Below, in pieces: positions 19,411 through 27,834 of a stretch of DNA of 64,000 nucleotides. Each line of letters opens with the position of its first letter. Position 1 is the stretch's first letter. This DNA is from Paenarthrobacter sp. PH39-S1 (GTDB taxonomy: Bacteria; Actinomycetota; Actinomycetes; Actinomycetales; Micrococcaceae), in assembly GCF_030063245.1 (NCBI RefSeq), contig NZ_JASISR010000022.1, positions 21,899 to 85,898 on the forward strand, read 5' to 3'. The notes beneath the pieces are model-generated. The model did not search any database, was not told the DNA's origin, and worked only from the letters and a program-made list of their open reading frames with translations. A program made the position numbers and the translations under genes.

Positions 19411-20766
19411 ATGGCCTACACCCTATTGCCGCTGACGTCGGCTGCCGGCACCGCCGGGCAGGATTCCGCAGTGATCTCGGGCGAGACGGGCGGCGCCGTC
19501 GTGCGCCGTTCCGTCCTGCCCGGGGGAGTGCGGGTTCTGACCGAATCCATGCCCGCCCAGCGGAGCGCGACAATAGGGTTTTGGGTCGGTGTTGGCTCTC
19601 GGGATGAAGCCGAGGGCCAACACGGCTCGACCCACTTCCTTGAACACCTGCTGTTCAAGGGCACCCGGCGCCGCACGGCGCTGGAAATTGCCTCGGCGTT
19701 TGACGAGGTGGGCGGAGAGTCCAACGCCGCGACCGCCAAGGAAAGCACCTGTTACTACGCGAGGGTTCTTGATTCGAATCTGCCGATGGCCATCGACGTC
19801 ATCGCGGACATGATCACGGGCGCAGTCCTCGATCCCGCCGAGCTCGAGCAGGAGCGCGACGTTATCCTTGAGGAAATCGCCATGGACAGCGATGATCCGA
19901 CGGACGTTGCGCACGAGAACTTTGTTGCCGCGGTGCTCGGAGGCCACGCCCTCGGCCGTCCGATCGGCGGCACCCCGGACGCGATCCGCGCCGTTTCCCG
20001 CGAGTCCGTCTGGGCGCATTACCAGCGCTACTACCGTCCCGATGAGCTGGTCATTACCGCCGCGGGCGGGCTGGATCATGACGAGGTCTGCGGTCAGGTG
20101 CTGACGGCACTGCGCGCGGCCGGTTGGGAGATGGACGACGACGCCGCCCCCACTCCGCGCCGGTCCAGCGAGCCGGTGGCCATTTCCGGGACCGCCGGGC
20201 TGCACGTGATCAAGCGCCAGGTCGAACAGGCCAATATCATTCTCGGCTGCCCGAGCATCGTCGCCAACGACGAGCGCCGGTTTGAGATGAGCGTCCTCAA
20301 CGCCGTGCTGGGCGGCGGAATGTCGTCCCGGCTGTTTCAGGAAATCCGCGAAAAGCGCGGCCTCGTCTACTCCACGTACTCTTTTGCCTCCGGCTACGCC
20401 GACGCAGGATACTTCGGCATGTACGCCGGCTGTGCCCCGCAGAAGGTCGGCCAGGTGATCGGGCTGCTGACCACTGAATTGGAAAAACTGGCCGCTGACG
20501 GGATCACCGACGACGAACTGACCAAGGCCATCGGGCAGCTCTCCGGCGGTATTGTGCTCGCGCTGGAGGACACCGGCTCGCGGATGTCCCGGCTGGGCCG
20601 CTCGGAGCTGGTCTCCGGGGAATTCCTGGACATCGACGAGACGCTCTCCCGCGTTGGCATGGTGACGGCGGAGCAAGTCCGGACGCTGGCGCGCGAACTC
20701 GCCGCCGGGCCCCGCACCATCACCGTCGTCGGCCCCTTCGAGGAATCCGAGACCTTCGGCCTCTGA
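19411..20766 (+). CDS. M16 family zinc metallopeptidase (pitrilysin/MPP-like)
   Basis: 451-residue M16 peptidase with the inverted zinc motif HFLEH at residues 75-79 and the downstream Glu region (ESNAATAKESTCYYARV). The second homologous domain has RLFQEIREKRGLVYS. The gene begins 3 nt after pnp, the usual actinobacterial arrangement, so it is probably translated from the same message. Cytoplasmic by sequence (no signal peptide). Physiological substrate unknown. Confidence 0.92.
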   Translation: MAYTLLPLTSAAGTAGQDSAVISGETGGAVVRRSVLPGGVRVLTESMPAQRSATIGFWVGVGSRDEAEGQHGSTHFLEHLLFKGTRRRTALEIASAFDEVGGESNAATAKESTCYYARVLDSNLPMAIDVIADMITGAVLDPAELEQERDVILEEIAMDSDDPTDVAHENFVAAVLGGHALGRPIGGTPDAIRAVSRESVWAHYQRYYRPDELVITAAGGLDHDEVCGQVLTALRAAGWEMDDDAAPTPRRSSEPVAISGTAGLHVIKRQVEQANIILGCPSIVANDERRFEMSVLNAVLGGGMSSRLFQEIREKRGLVYSTYSFASGYADAGYFGMYAGCAPQKVGQVIGLLTTELEKLAADGITDDELTKAIGQLSGGIVLALEDTGSRMSRLGRSELVSGEFLDIDETLSRVGMVTAEQVRTLARELAAGPRTITVVGPFEESETFGL

Positions 20767-20782
20767 CCTCGCGTTCGCGAGG
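20767..20782 (+). terminator. Hairpin immediately after the M16 peptidase gene
   Basis: CCTCGCG (20767-20773) and CGCGAGG (20776-20782) form a tight stem starting at the base after the stop codon, between convergent genes. A degenerate second copy of the right half (CGTTCGCGAGGG) follows at about 20797. No T-run. Confidence 0.5.
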
Positions 20783-20931
20783 GTCCGCTGACCGCTCGTT
20801 CGCGAGGGCTCCCTTGGTCGGCCACCGGCGCCGGGGAAAGCGGCGCAGAGTTAGCCCGTCACGGTTCGCAGGGTTGCATCGTGCGCAGCCCAAGCCGCGA
20901 GCGGTGCGCAGAACCGTATGCCGAAAAGCGG

Positions 20932-21198
20932 TTAGCCGCCGGCGAAGGGCGGCAGAACATCTACGACGTCCTCCGGGTCCAGGTCGGCGGCGAGGTCCCG
21001 GAGCACGACCTCATTACGCAGAAAACTGCACCGCTTCAGCAGTTCACCCAAGGGCGGCGTATGCTCCGACGCGGAAACCGGATGCAGCGCGGTGAGCTGT
21101 TCCCGTAAATCATTGATGCTGATCGGCCCGGCGTGCAGAAGCGTCTCTTCGTTCATACCGGTGGCGGCCTGGGCCGCCGCAAAATAGCGGATCAGCAT
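20932..21198 (-). CDS. moaD: Molybdopterin synthase small subunit MoaD
   Basis: 88-residue ubiquitin-fold MoaD/ThiS protein that carries the thiocarboxylate sulfur used to make molybdopterin. It starts MLIRYFAAAQAATG and ends in the obligatory PPFAGG, whose terminal Gly-Gly is activated. The ATG at 21198 lies directly after the moaA stop, so the two are translationally coupled. Its partner MoaE is encoded 15 kb away, inside the same island. Confidence 0.92.
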   Translation of the reverse strand: MLIRYFAAAQAATGMNEETLLHAGPISINDLREQLTALHPVSASEHTPPLGELLKRCSFLRNEVVLRDLAADLDPEDVVDVLPPFAGG

Positions 21199-22335
21199 CT
21201 ATCCGCCGATCGCGCTCATGCTGCGGTCCGGCTGCACAAAACCGGCCGCGCCAAGGCCCACGTGGTCCATACCGTGCGCCTTCGGCTTGGCCCACATGGC
21301 TTCTTTCCAGCGGACCGCGATGGCGTCGTCGTCGGCCGCCGCCTCACCGGCGCGCAGCAGGTCCAGCAGATCCACCTCGACGCGCGAGAACAGGCAGCTC
21401 ATCACCTTGCCCTCCGCCGTGATCCGGGTCCGCTTGCAGTCCGAGCAGAAGGGCTCCGTGACCGAGGCGATGATGCCGACCGTGCCCAGCAGCTCCGCGG
21501 AGCCGTGCCGGCGCACCTCAAAGCGCTCCGCCGGCGCGCCGTCACGCTCGCGCGGGTCCGGGGAAAGATCGAATTCCGCGGCCAGCAGCTGCCGGATTTC
21601 CGCGGCCGTGATCATGTTCGCCCGGGTCCAGCCGTGGTCCGCGTCCAGGGGCATCTGTTCGATGAAGCGCAGTTCATAGCCACCTGCCAGCGCCCATCCC
21701 AGCAGTTCGGCGGCGCCCTGGTCGTTGATGCCGCGCATCAGCACGGCATTGATCTTGATGGACCCTAACCCGGCCGCGGCGGCAGCCTCCACGCCGGCCA
21801 GCACCTGATCCAGGAAGGGCCGGCGGGTCAGCTGGGCAAAGGTCTCCGGATGCAGCGAATCCAGCGAAATGTTGATCCTGGTCAGCCCGGCGTCTTTGAG
21901 GGCCTGCGCCTTCTTCGCCAGACCCACACCATTGGTGGTCAGGGAGATCGGCAGCTGGGGATGGGCCTGGCGTAGCCCGGCGATGATGGCCACCAGGTCC
22001 GCCCGGACGAGCGGTTCGCCACCGGTCAGCCGCAGTTCACGGACACCGAGCCGGTCCACCCCGATGCGCACTATCCGCAGGATCTCCTCCGCGGTCATGA
22101 CCTGGTTCTTGGACAGCCAGGCCAGGCCCTCGGCGGGCATGCAGTAGCTGCAGCGCAGGTTGCATTTGTCGGTCAGGGAAAGGCGCATGTCAGTCGCCCG
22201 GCGTCCGTACCTGTCCAACAGTCCGCCCTGACCGAGCGGCTTTGCGGTCAGGTCCACAGCCTCGGCAGTAGCCGTGACCGGGGGCATACCCAAATGTACG
22301 GGTTCTTTCGTTGCGTGGACATGGTCAACACTCAT
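21199..22335 (-). CDS. moaA: GTP 3',8-cyclase MoaA
   Basis: 378-residue radical SAM enzyme that, with MoaC, converts GTP to cyclic pyranopterin monophosphate. The N-terminal cluster is C58-x3-C62-x2-C65 (DKCNLRCSYC). The C-terminal substrate-binding cluster is in FCSDCKRTRIT...VMSC, and the essential C-terminal Gly-Gly is present (SAIGG). An N-terminal extension of about 45 residues precedes the core. First gene of moaA-moaD. Confidence 0.95.
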   Translation of the reverse strand: MSVDHVHATKEPVHLGMPPVTATAEAVDLTAKPLGQGGLLDRYGRRATDMRLSLTDKCNLRCSYCMPAEGLAWLSKNQVMTAEEILRIVRIGVDRLGVRELRLTGGEPLVRADLVAIIAGLRQAHPQLPISLTTNGVGLAKKAQALKDAGLTRINISLDSLHPETFAQLTRRPFLDQVLAGVEAAAAAGLGSIKINAVLMRGINDQGAAELLGWALAGGYELRFIEQMPLDADHGWTRANMITAAEIRQLLAAEFDLSPDPRERDGAPAERFEVRRHGSAELLGTVGIIASVTEPFCSDCKRTRITAEGKVMSCLFSRVEVDLLDLLRAGEAAADDDAIAVRWKEAMWAKPKAHGMDHVGLGAAGFVQPDRSMSAIGG

Positions 22336-22490
22336 ACCCCAACGCTACGCCACCCGGACCGTGCGGGCACCACCTTGGCGCTGGATCGCCTGACGCGTGG
22401 GCAGGATTCCGTGGCCGGGCGGGTTCATCGTTGGTTGCCGAAAAGGTGAGGCAGCCGTCGTCGTGCTGGTCCGCTGGCTGTGTACCGTGT

Positions 22491-23948
22491 TCATTGTGGA
22501 GCCGACGAAGATCCGCGTGGACCGGCTTCTTCCGCAGCACCGACCGCCGCCTGCCGCGCGGCCTGCCGACTGCGATACCACTTGGTTCCGGCAATAACGA
22601 CGACGGCGGCAACCAGTCCCAGCCTCGCCACGAGTTGCCCATAGGACTGGGCCCCGGTGAAATACATCATCGCCAGCACCGGGGGAATAATGAGGAATTC
22701 ATAGCGCCGGCTCAGCACGACGAAGGGCAGGAGCACAAGCGCATACCAGGGGTAGCTGGGGCTGGCGATCAGGAGCGTGCCGCCGATCATCAGCACCTGC
22801 TTGTCCCACGGCTGTTCCGGATCCACCCGGCGCCAGACGTACACGGCCAGCGCCGCCAGCAGCAGAACGCCCGCCGGCACGGCCCAACTCTGCGGCAGGA
22901 CCAGCCGCAGCAGCGTGAAGCGCGGACTGTCCTTGCTTCGGTAGCCCTCCTCGGTCAGGTAACCCGGCAGGAAGCCGATCACGGCCCAGCCGCTGGCCAG
23001 CAGATACGGCAGGTAAAGCACGCTGAACGAGGCCATCGCCGCCAGCACAAAGCGCAGCGGCCGCCGGTACAGCAGCGCCGGTGCAGCGATCGCGGGGATC
23101 AGCTTCGCGGCGACTGCGGCACCGAAGGCCGCACCGGAAGCCAGCGCCCGGCCGCGCACCAGCAGCAGGACTGCGGCCGTGAGCAGCGCGGCCCCGAGAA
23201 CGTCCACGTGCGCGTTGTTGATGGCCTCGAAGAGCACCAGCGGAGACCAGGCCCACCAGACCGCCTGCTGCAGGGGCCGGCCGGTGCGGCGCAGGAAGCC
23301 CAGCAGCAGGACGGTCACGGCGAGGCTGAGGGCGAAGCCCGCCAGCTGGAACGCCAGCAGGCCTGCCCCGACGCCCGGAAGCAGCCGGACGGCCAGGAAA
23401 TAAATCTCCGCCAAGGCGGGGTAGATGGTGGGCACATGCGGCCGGTTGATCGCTGTGCACAGCGGCGTGCCGCCGGGAACGGCCGTGGTGGCCTCCGTTC
23501 CGCTGGGGAACAGCTTTGCCGTACAACTGCCGTCAGCGGCCCCCGGCTGGAACAGCCACCCGGGCCGCAGCCGTTGCAGCGCCGCATCGGCGGGAACGTA
23601 ACGGTACGGGGAAACGCCCGACGTCTGGACAATCCCGTCCCAGGCATACCGGGCCGCGTCGTTGCTCGTGGCCGGAGCTGCGGATATGGCCGCACCACCG
23701 AGCAGCAGAGATCCGAGGACGACGACGGCGGCCGCACGGCGGGCGGGAATCCGGCGGACCGCCACCGCGGCGGGAACAAAGACGGCCCACGCTGCCAGGG
23801 TGCCGACCGGAGAAACCCATTCCGCCCCGGCGTCCTGGGTTACGGTCCAGACGATGACGGCGGCCAGCCCGAAGAGCAGGGCCAGCGGGAGCAGCCACTG
23901 ACGCAGCGCCGAGCTGCCGCCACCCGGCCCATCCGGTGTTTCACTCAC
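22491..23948 (-). CDS. GT-C type integral membrane glycosyltransferase (MptB/GT87-like)
   Basis: About 485 residues with 11-13 hydrophobic helices. The first periplasmic loop has the acidic signature of polyprenol-phosphate-mannose-dependent GT-C enzymes (SNDAARYAWDGIVQTSGVSPYRY) and the PTIYPALAE motif seen in GT87/MptB relatives. Such enzymes add mannose or other hexoses to cell-envelope glycolipids. The start is uncertain: GTG at 23948 has an AGGA at a fair distance, and in-frame starts exist at 23963 and 24062. It separates moaA from the membrane oxidoreductase and has no obvious link to molybdenum. Confidence 0.75.
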   Translation of the reverse strand: MSETPDGPGGGSSALRQWLLPLALLFGLAAVIVWTVTQDAGAEWVSPVGTLAAWAVFVPAAVAVRRIPARRAAAVVVLGSLLLGGAAISAAPATSNDAARYAWDGIVQTSGVSPYRYVPADAALQRLRPGWLFQPGAADGSCTAKLFPSGTEATTAVPGGTPLCTAINRPHVPTIYPALAEIYFLAVRLLPGVGAGLLAFQLAGFALSLAVTVLLLGFLRRTGRPLQQAVWWAWSPLVLFEAINNAHVDVLGAALLTAAVLLLVRGRALASGAAFGAAVAAKLIPAIAAPALLYRRPLRFVLAAMASFSVLYLPYLLASGWAVIGFLPGYLTEEGYRSKDSPRFTLLRLVLPQSWAVPAGVLLLAALAVYVWRRVDPEQPWDKQVLMIGGTLLIASPSYPWYALVLLPFVVLSRRYEFLIIPPVLAMMYFTGAQSYGQLVARLGLVAAVVVIAGTKWYRSRQAARQAAVGAAEEAGPRGSSSAPQ

Positions 23949-24211
23949 ATACCGATCCTGCACCGTCACGGCCGTCAGTGGGAGCCGGAACGGCCCACCG
24001 TTCGGATTTCGTAAGGTCTGGACGGGGTGCCGGAGGCACCAGAAGCCACCCGACATCCGCAATCACGCTGCGGATGTCGGCCAGGATGCGTGCACCTGCG
24101 GCGCCCCCCATGGTCACGGCGATGTTCCCATGAGCCGCCGCCCTGACCATGGAACACCGCTCTCTGGACTACGCCGGAACCTTGAGCAGGAAAAGGCGGC
24201 GCTCGAAACGA

Positions 24212-24688
24212 TCAAGCCCTCTCAACCCACGGGGGAAGCCGTCGCCGTTTCGGCGAGGTGTTTCGCTTGTGTTGCCGGCGTTCGGCGATCACGACACCGG
24301 CGGTGGTCGCGGCGGCAAGGCCCAGGAGGAACCCCAGCAAATTCAGCGTGTAGGGCAGGGTCAACGCGGTGGGCGTTCCGGTGCGGGGCGCCGTATAGAT
24401 CAGTGGCAGTACAACGAGCAGGACGACCCCGCCGATGATGAGGGCCAGACGGATCAGGTACCTTCCGGCCCGTGAGAGTTTCCGGGCAAGAAATACCGTG
24501 AGTGCTCCCATGATGAGCAGAGCCGGTACGAATAGACCGTCATGAAGGATCACGCTGCCGGCCAGCCACACTACGATCCCCACGATCTGGCCCGGCGGCA
24601 CCTTCGTCGCAATCCCGTAGATGCCCCAGGCCAGGGGCAGGAGGCCAAGGACTATGAGGAGGATCCGGGACTTTCTCAAATCGGTCAT
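24212..24688 (-). CDS. Small membrane protein (unknown)
   Basis: 158 residues with five hydrophobic helices and a basic C-terminal tail (RRQHKRNTSPKRRRLPPW). The ATG at 24688 lies 2 nt after the stop of the membrane-anchored Mo oxidoreductase gene and is preceded by GGAGG, so it is likely the second cistron of that operon. An upstream ATG at 24718 would overlap the neighbour. Possibly an accessory membrane subunit; no family recognised. Confidence 0.65.
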   Translation of the reverse strand: MTDLRKSRILLIVLGLLPLAWGIYGIATKVPPGQIVGIVVWLAGSVILHDGLFVPALLIMGALTVFLARKLSRAGRYLIRLALIIGGVVLLVVLPLIYTAPRTGTPTALTLPYTLNLLGFLLGLAAATTAGVVIAERRQHKRNTSPKRRRLPPWVERA

Positions 24689-24690
24689 CC

Positions 24691-25851
24691 CTACCGTACC
24701 TCCAGACTGGATAGCCACTTTGTCTGCAGCACACCGGGTCGGTTGGGGGCGATCAGGCGTGCCGGGTAGCCGTGTTCAAGGTCCAGGGGCTGACCATTGA
24801 CGTCCAGGGCAATGAGGGTCAGCTCATCCCACGCGTACTCGCGCGGTACCTGGGCCCCGGTGTAGGCGCCCTCGGTTTCCAGGGAACGGACCTCGGCCGC
24901 TTGCCGGGGATCGGCCCCCACCATGGCCAGAAGCTCCCGGACGCGGACACCGCCCCAGCGCGCGTTTTGGCTCCAACCCTCAACACAGGCGATCGGCAGA
25001 ACCACCTCGGTTTGCGGCATCGCACGGAGCTCGGCCAGGGTGAACATGCGCGTGAGGTCCTTATTGATGACCTTCAGGGCCCATGCGGGGTCCGTGGCGG
25101 GTGCGTGGATCTTCGCCTCCGCGGCCGTCCGGTTCACCGGCAGTGCGGCGGGGCCTTCCCCCGGGCGGCGCGGCGCGAACAGATCGACGGGGCCCAGGGC
25201 AGGTATCGCCTGCCCGACGGTGGTCACGGTCAGAACCGCCGCCGCGGCGACAATCGCGCCCACGAAGCCGCGGCGCGAGGTCAGCACTTCGTGCTCGACG
25301 GCCGTGGCGGGACGGGAGGCCCGCCAGTGTGCGTGGATCAGGGGCAGTTTCACCCCGATGTGGATGACCAGCGACCCAACGATAATCCAGGCCAACCAGA
25401 AGTGCACCTCGCGGAAACTGAACGGCCACGGATACCATTTATAAACGTTAAGCAGACCCATTCCGAGTTCGAGCACGGAGCTGGCGACGAAGAGCGCAAT
25501 CGATGCCCTCTCGACCGCGCTCTTGACCCCGGTGATCACCGGCCAGCTGAAGAGCTTCGGATAGACCGTCCACAACTTGGCCAGCAGGAGCGGAATGCAG
25601 GCAACACCGGTGACCACATGCGTGCCCTGGCTGAGACGGTAGAGCCAGGTCGGTCTGGCCAGCACCGGTTGCCACGGTAACGGGTCCTGCAGGAAGTGGG
25701 AGTACAACCCGGTGAAAAAGCAGGTCACAAAGGCTACTCCGAGTAACCGGCCCACCACCACGGCCGTCCGCGGGGAATGCAGCGTTGAAGTGAAACTGCC
25801 CTGCAGCCACCCGAAGATCTTCCGCAGCAGCCAACCAAGTAACCTTCGCAT
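24691..25851 (-). CDS. Membrane-anchored sulfite-oxidase-family Mo oxidoreductase
   Basis: 386 residues. The N-terminal half has four membrane helices with conserved histidines (H78 in GTHVVTG, H150 in REVHFWLAW, H164), compatible with a cytochrome b561/DUF4405-like heme-b module. A further helix starts at a twin arginine (TSRRGFVGAIV, 192-202). The C-terminal half is a short oxidoreductase Mo-cofactor domain with the cofactor-ligating Cys289 in IACVEGWSQ and a NGQPLDLEHGYPARLIAP motif. The Mo-co dimerisation domain is missing. Natural substrate unknown; the fusion suggests direct electron transfer to or from the membrane. Confidence 0.82.
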   Translation of the reverse strand: MRRLLGWLLRKIFGWLQGSFTSTLHSPRTAVVVGRLLGVAFVTCFFTGLYSHFLQDPLPWQPVLARPTWLYRLSQGTHVVTGVACIPLLLAKLWTVYPKLFSWPVITGVKSAVERASIALFVASSVLELGMGLLNVYKWYPWPFSFREVHFWLAWIIVGSLVIHIGVKLPLIHAHWRASRPATAVEHEVLTSRRGFVGAIVAAAAVLTVTTVGQAIPALGPVDLFAPRRPGEGPAALPVNRTAAEAKIHAPATDPAWALKVINKDLTRMFTLAELRAMPQTEVVLPIACVEGWSQNARWGGVRVRELLAMVGADPRQAAEVRSLETEGAYTGAQVPREYAWDELTLIALDVNGQPLDLEHGYPARLIAPNRPGVLQTKWLSSLEVR

Positions 25852-26202
25852 ACGTCCATTCCATCAGCGCGGCGCCGGGCGGGGAAGGAGGTAATCCTTA
25901 CGATATGCGTACCAAACCGACCCGAAGGGGCGCGTCGGGGAATATTGTCGGACGGTGCCGGTGGACGCCCTTTATCGATCCTTGGCAGCCCCGGGGCAAG
26001 TCCATAGTCTTCGGCGCCCGACACCCGGGCATCTGGGTAGGCTTGACAGTGCAGACTCGCCGCCGCAGTCTGGAGCGAAGGGACCGGCGCCGGACGTGAG
26101 AAAGAATTGGAGCCTGGGATGTCATGGCGTGCCACTCCGTGGCCGCGGCAGCATGTGATCCGGACAGCCGGCTGAATACAGATTCTCCCACCCGAACAGA
26201 TT
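25852..26202. other. Intergenic region between divergent genes, no gene seen
   Basis: 351 nt between the membrane Mo oxidoreductase (leftward) and the HAD phosphatase (rightward). Short open frames here show no recognisable protein and no ribosome binding site. It presumably holds the two divergent promoters; a TTGACAGTGC at 26043 resembles a -35 element, without a convincing -10. Confidence 0.5.
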
Positions 26203-26214
26203 ATGGAGCCGTTC

Positions 26215-26895
26215 ATGAACGATCCAGTAGCCGTGATTGTTTTTGATGTCAATGAAACCCTCTCGGACATGTCGCCCATGGGGGACCGGTTCGCTCAGAC
26301 CGGAGCCCCGGCGTTGCTGGCCAAAGTGTGGTTCGCAGGACTCCTGCGGGACGGTTTCGCCCTGGCTGCCGCCGGCGGCGGTGAAAAGTTCGCCGTGATA
26401 GGCGCCGAATCACTGCGCGTAACACTGACGGGCCTGCCGTTGAACCGCACCATCGACGAAGCCGTCGACCACATCATGGAAGGCTTCGCAGCCCTGACCC
26501 TTCATCCGGACGCAGCAGGAGGGGTCCGCGCCCTTAAGGCCGCCGGATTCCGGTTGACTACCCTCACCAACGGTTCGACCCGTGTGGCAGAAAAGCTGCT
26601 CAGCGACGCCGGCATCCTGGGTGACTTCGAAAAGCTGCTCTCCGTCGAGGACGGCCCCGGCTGGAAACCGCTCCGTGGCGCTTACGACTACGCCGCACAA
26701 AGCTGCGGGTTGGAAACGGCCCGCATGCTGCTCACCGCCGTCCACCCCTGGGACATCCATGGCGCCGCGCATGCCGGCCTGCGCACAGCATGGATCAACC
26801 GTACCGGCACCCCCTACCCCGCATATTTCACACCACCCGACTTCACCATCAGCACCCTTGACGAACTCGCCCCACTCCTGACCGCCGGCCCATAA
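26215..26895 (+). CDS. HAD-superfamily hydrolase, 2-haloacid dehalogenase-like (type II)
   Basis: 226-residue HAD hydrolase of the haloacid dehalogenase type II group. Motif I is VFDVNETL (nucleophile Asp), motif II is TLTNGST and the motif III Lys lies in GWKPLRGAYDYAA. In motif IV, HPWDIHGAAHAGLRTAWINR matches the L-2-haloacid dehalogenase pattern. The ATG at 26215 is preceded by GGAG at 7 nt; a start at 26203 lacks one. True dehalogenase activity is not proven; many relatives are general phosphatases. Confidence 0.85.
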   Translation: MNDPVAVIVFDVNETLSDMSPMGDRFAQTGAPALLAKVWFAGLLRDGFALAAAGGGEKFAVIGAESLRVTLTGLPLNRTIDEAVDHIMEGFAALTLHPDAAGGVRALKAAGFRLTTLTNGSTRVAEKLLSDAGILGDFEKLLSVEDGPGWKPLRGAYDYAAQSCGLETARMLLTAVHPWDIHGAAHAGLRTAWINRTGTPYPAYFTPPDFTISTLDELAPLLTAGP

Positions 26896-26993
26896 GGCCG
26901 GCGGTGTGCCCGAATGGGTCGGCGCCCTTGGCCGTCGCGGCGCCGGAGAAGCGGGCCACCCCGGAGACTGCACTGCCCCGACGGCCAGGCCGG

Positions 26994-27407
26994 TCAGCAC
27001 AGTCCACCACCACGCCGGTACGGGCCATACCGTGGAAACGCCTCGCTGACGTGGCCCGTAGCATCCACCAGCAGCTGCGCCAGCCCGGCGAGCAGGGCGG
27101 CGGTATTGCCGCCGATGCCGATGTTCCCGTCCAGCAGCAGGGCCGATCCCCACCGGCCTTCCTGCGGCAGTGGGTCAAAATGGAACGCTTGAGCGCCACG
27201 GCACCGCGGGCGCGGGCGTGCACTACCGCCATCTCACAGGTATCTACGCCCATGGCTTCCGGATCCAACCGGCAGCCGCAATGAGCATCCGGCCGGGACC
27301 AGGGTTCTGGCACCGTGGCGTAGCCCTCGGGCATACGGTTCCTCGCGGCCCTGGCCAAAAAGCCGGCGCGGAGGTTTGACGGTGGTCCGGGCTGCCTGTG
27401 CGCCCAT
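26994..27407 (-). pseudogene. Class I SAM-dependent methyltransferase pseudogene
   Basis: Decayed methyltransferase split over several frames. It starts at ATG 27407 with GGAGG upstream and reads RRLFGQGREEPYARGLRHG. It then loses the Gly-rich motif I through an indel (only GRMLIAAAG remains near 27290), resumes in another frame as MGVDTCEMAVVHARARGAV, and shifts again by a one-base deletion near 27175-27181 into FDPLPQEGRWGSALLLDGNIGIGG before hitting TGA at 26994. The motif order matches methyltransferases found beside sulfite-oxidase genes in Arthrobacter relatives. Upstream residues ECPGTPFADDVRDLTRSLDPLED (27480-27400) may be the end of a DUF2064 glycosyltransferase. Long frames across this region are not intact genes. 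Confidence 0.7.
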
Positions 27408-27675
27408 ATGGAATCCTCCAGCGGATCAAGGGAGCGGGTCAGGTCCCGGACGTCGTCCGCGAACGGGGTACCCGGGCATTCCTGCGGACATGTCTCGGGC
27501 CGCGGCACCGCACAGGACACGGGGACTTCATTGATCAGGGGCTTTTCCTTCACCCTTTGACGGTAGGAGCATGGCCACCGTTCCGGCCCGGCGAAATCCT
27601 TACGGAACGGGGACAAATGCGCATCCGGGCCCCTGCACCGCTGCCGAAGGGGTGGGGCGAACCTATGCTGGGAGG

Positions 27676-27834
27676 GTGAACAGTCCGCAGTTTTCCGCCG
27701 GACCCGCCGGGGTGCGCAACCGCCGCATTCTTGTGGCCGGGGACGCGCCGGGTACGGAGGGCGACCGGATCATGGGCCTGGAAATGGGTGCGGACGACTA
27801 CATTGCAACAGTCAGCCAAGGAGATCCATCATGA
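27676..27834 (+). pseudogene. Response-regulator remnant (internally deleted)
   Basis: A 52-codon frame from GTG 27676 (GGAGG adjacent) begins RNRRILVAGDAPG and continues directly as TEGDRIMGLEMGADDYIA before ending at TGA 27834. In OmpR-type receivers these two segments (the N-terminal ILVVEDEP strand and the RIxGLExGADDY segment) are separated by about 50-60 residues including the phosphorylated Asp. Here they are fused and the effector domain is gone. The stop overlaps the ATG of the next gene (ATGA). Cannot be a working receiver. Confidence 0.65.

Noticed and set aside
22311..24014. 567-codon rightward frame opposite the glycosyltransferase
   Set aside because: Highly Gln/Arg/Gly-rich with no family resemblance; the leftward frame has clear membrane helices and GT-C motifs.
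26849..27616. 255-codon leftward frame in the methyltransferase region
   Set aside because: It strings together pieces of different ancestral frames; the methyltransferase motifs need frame changes, so it is not a real intact gene.
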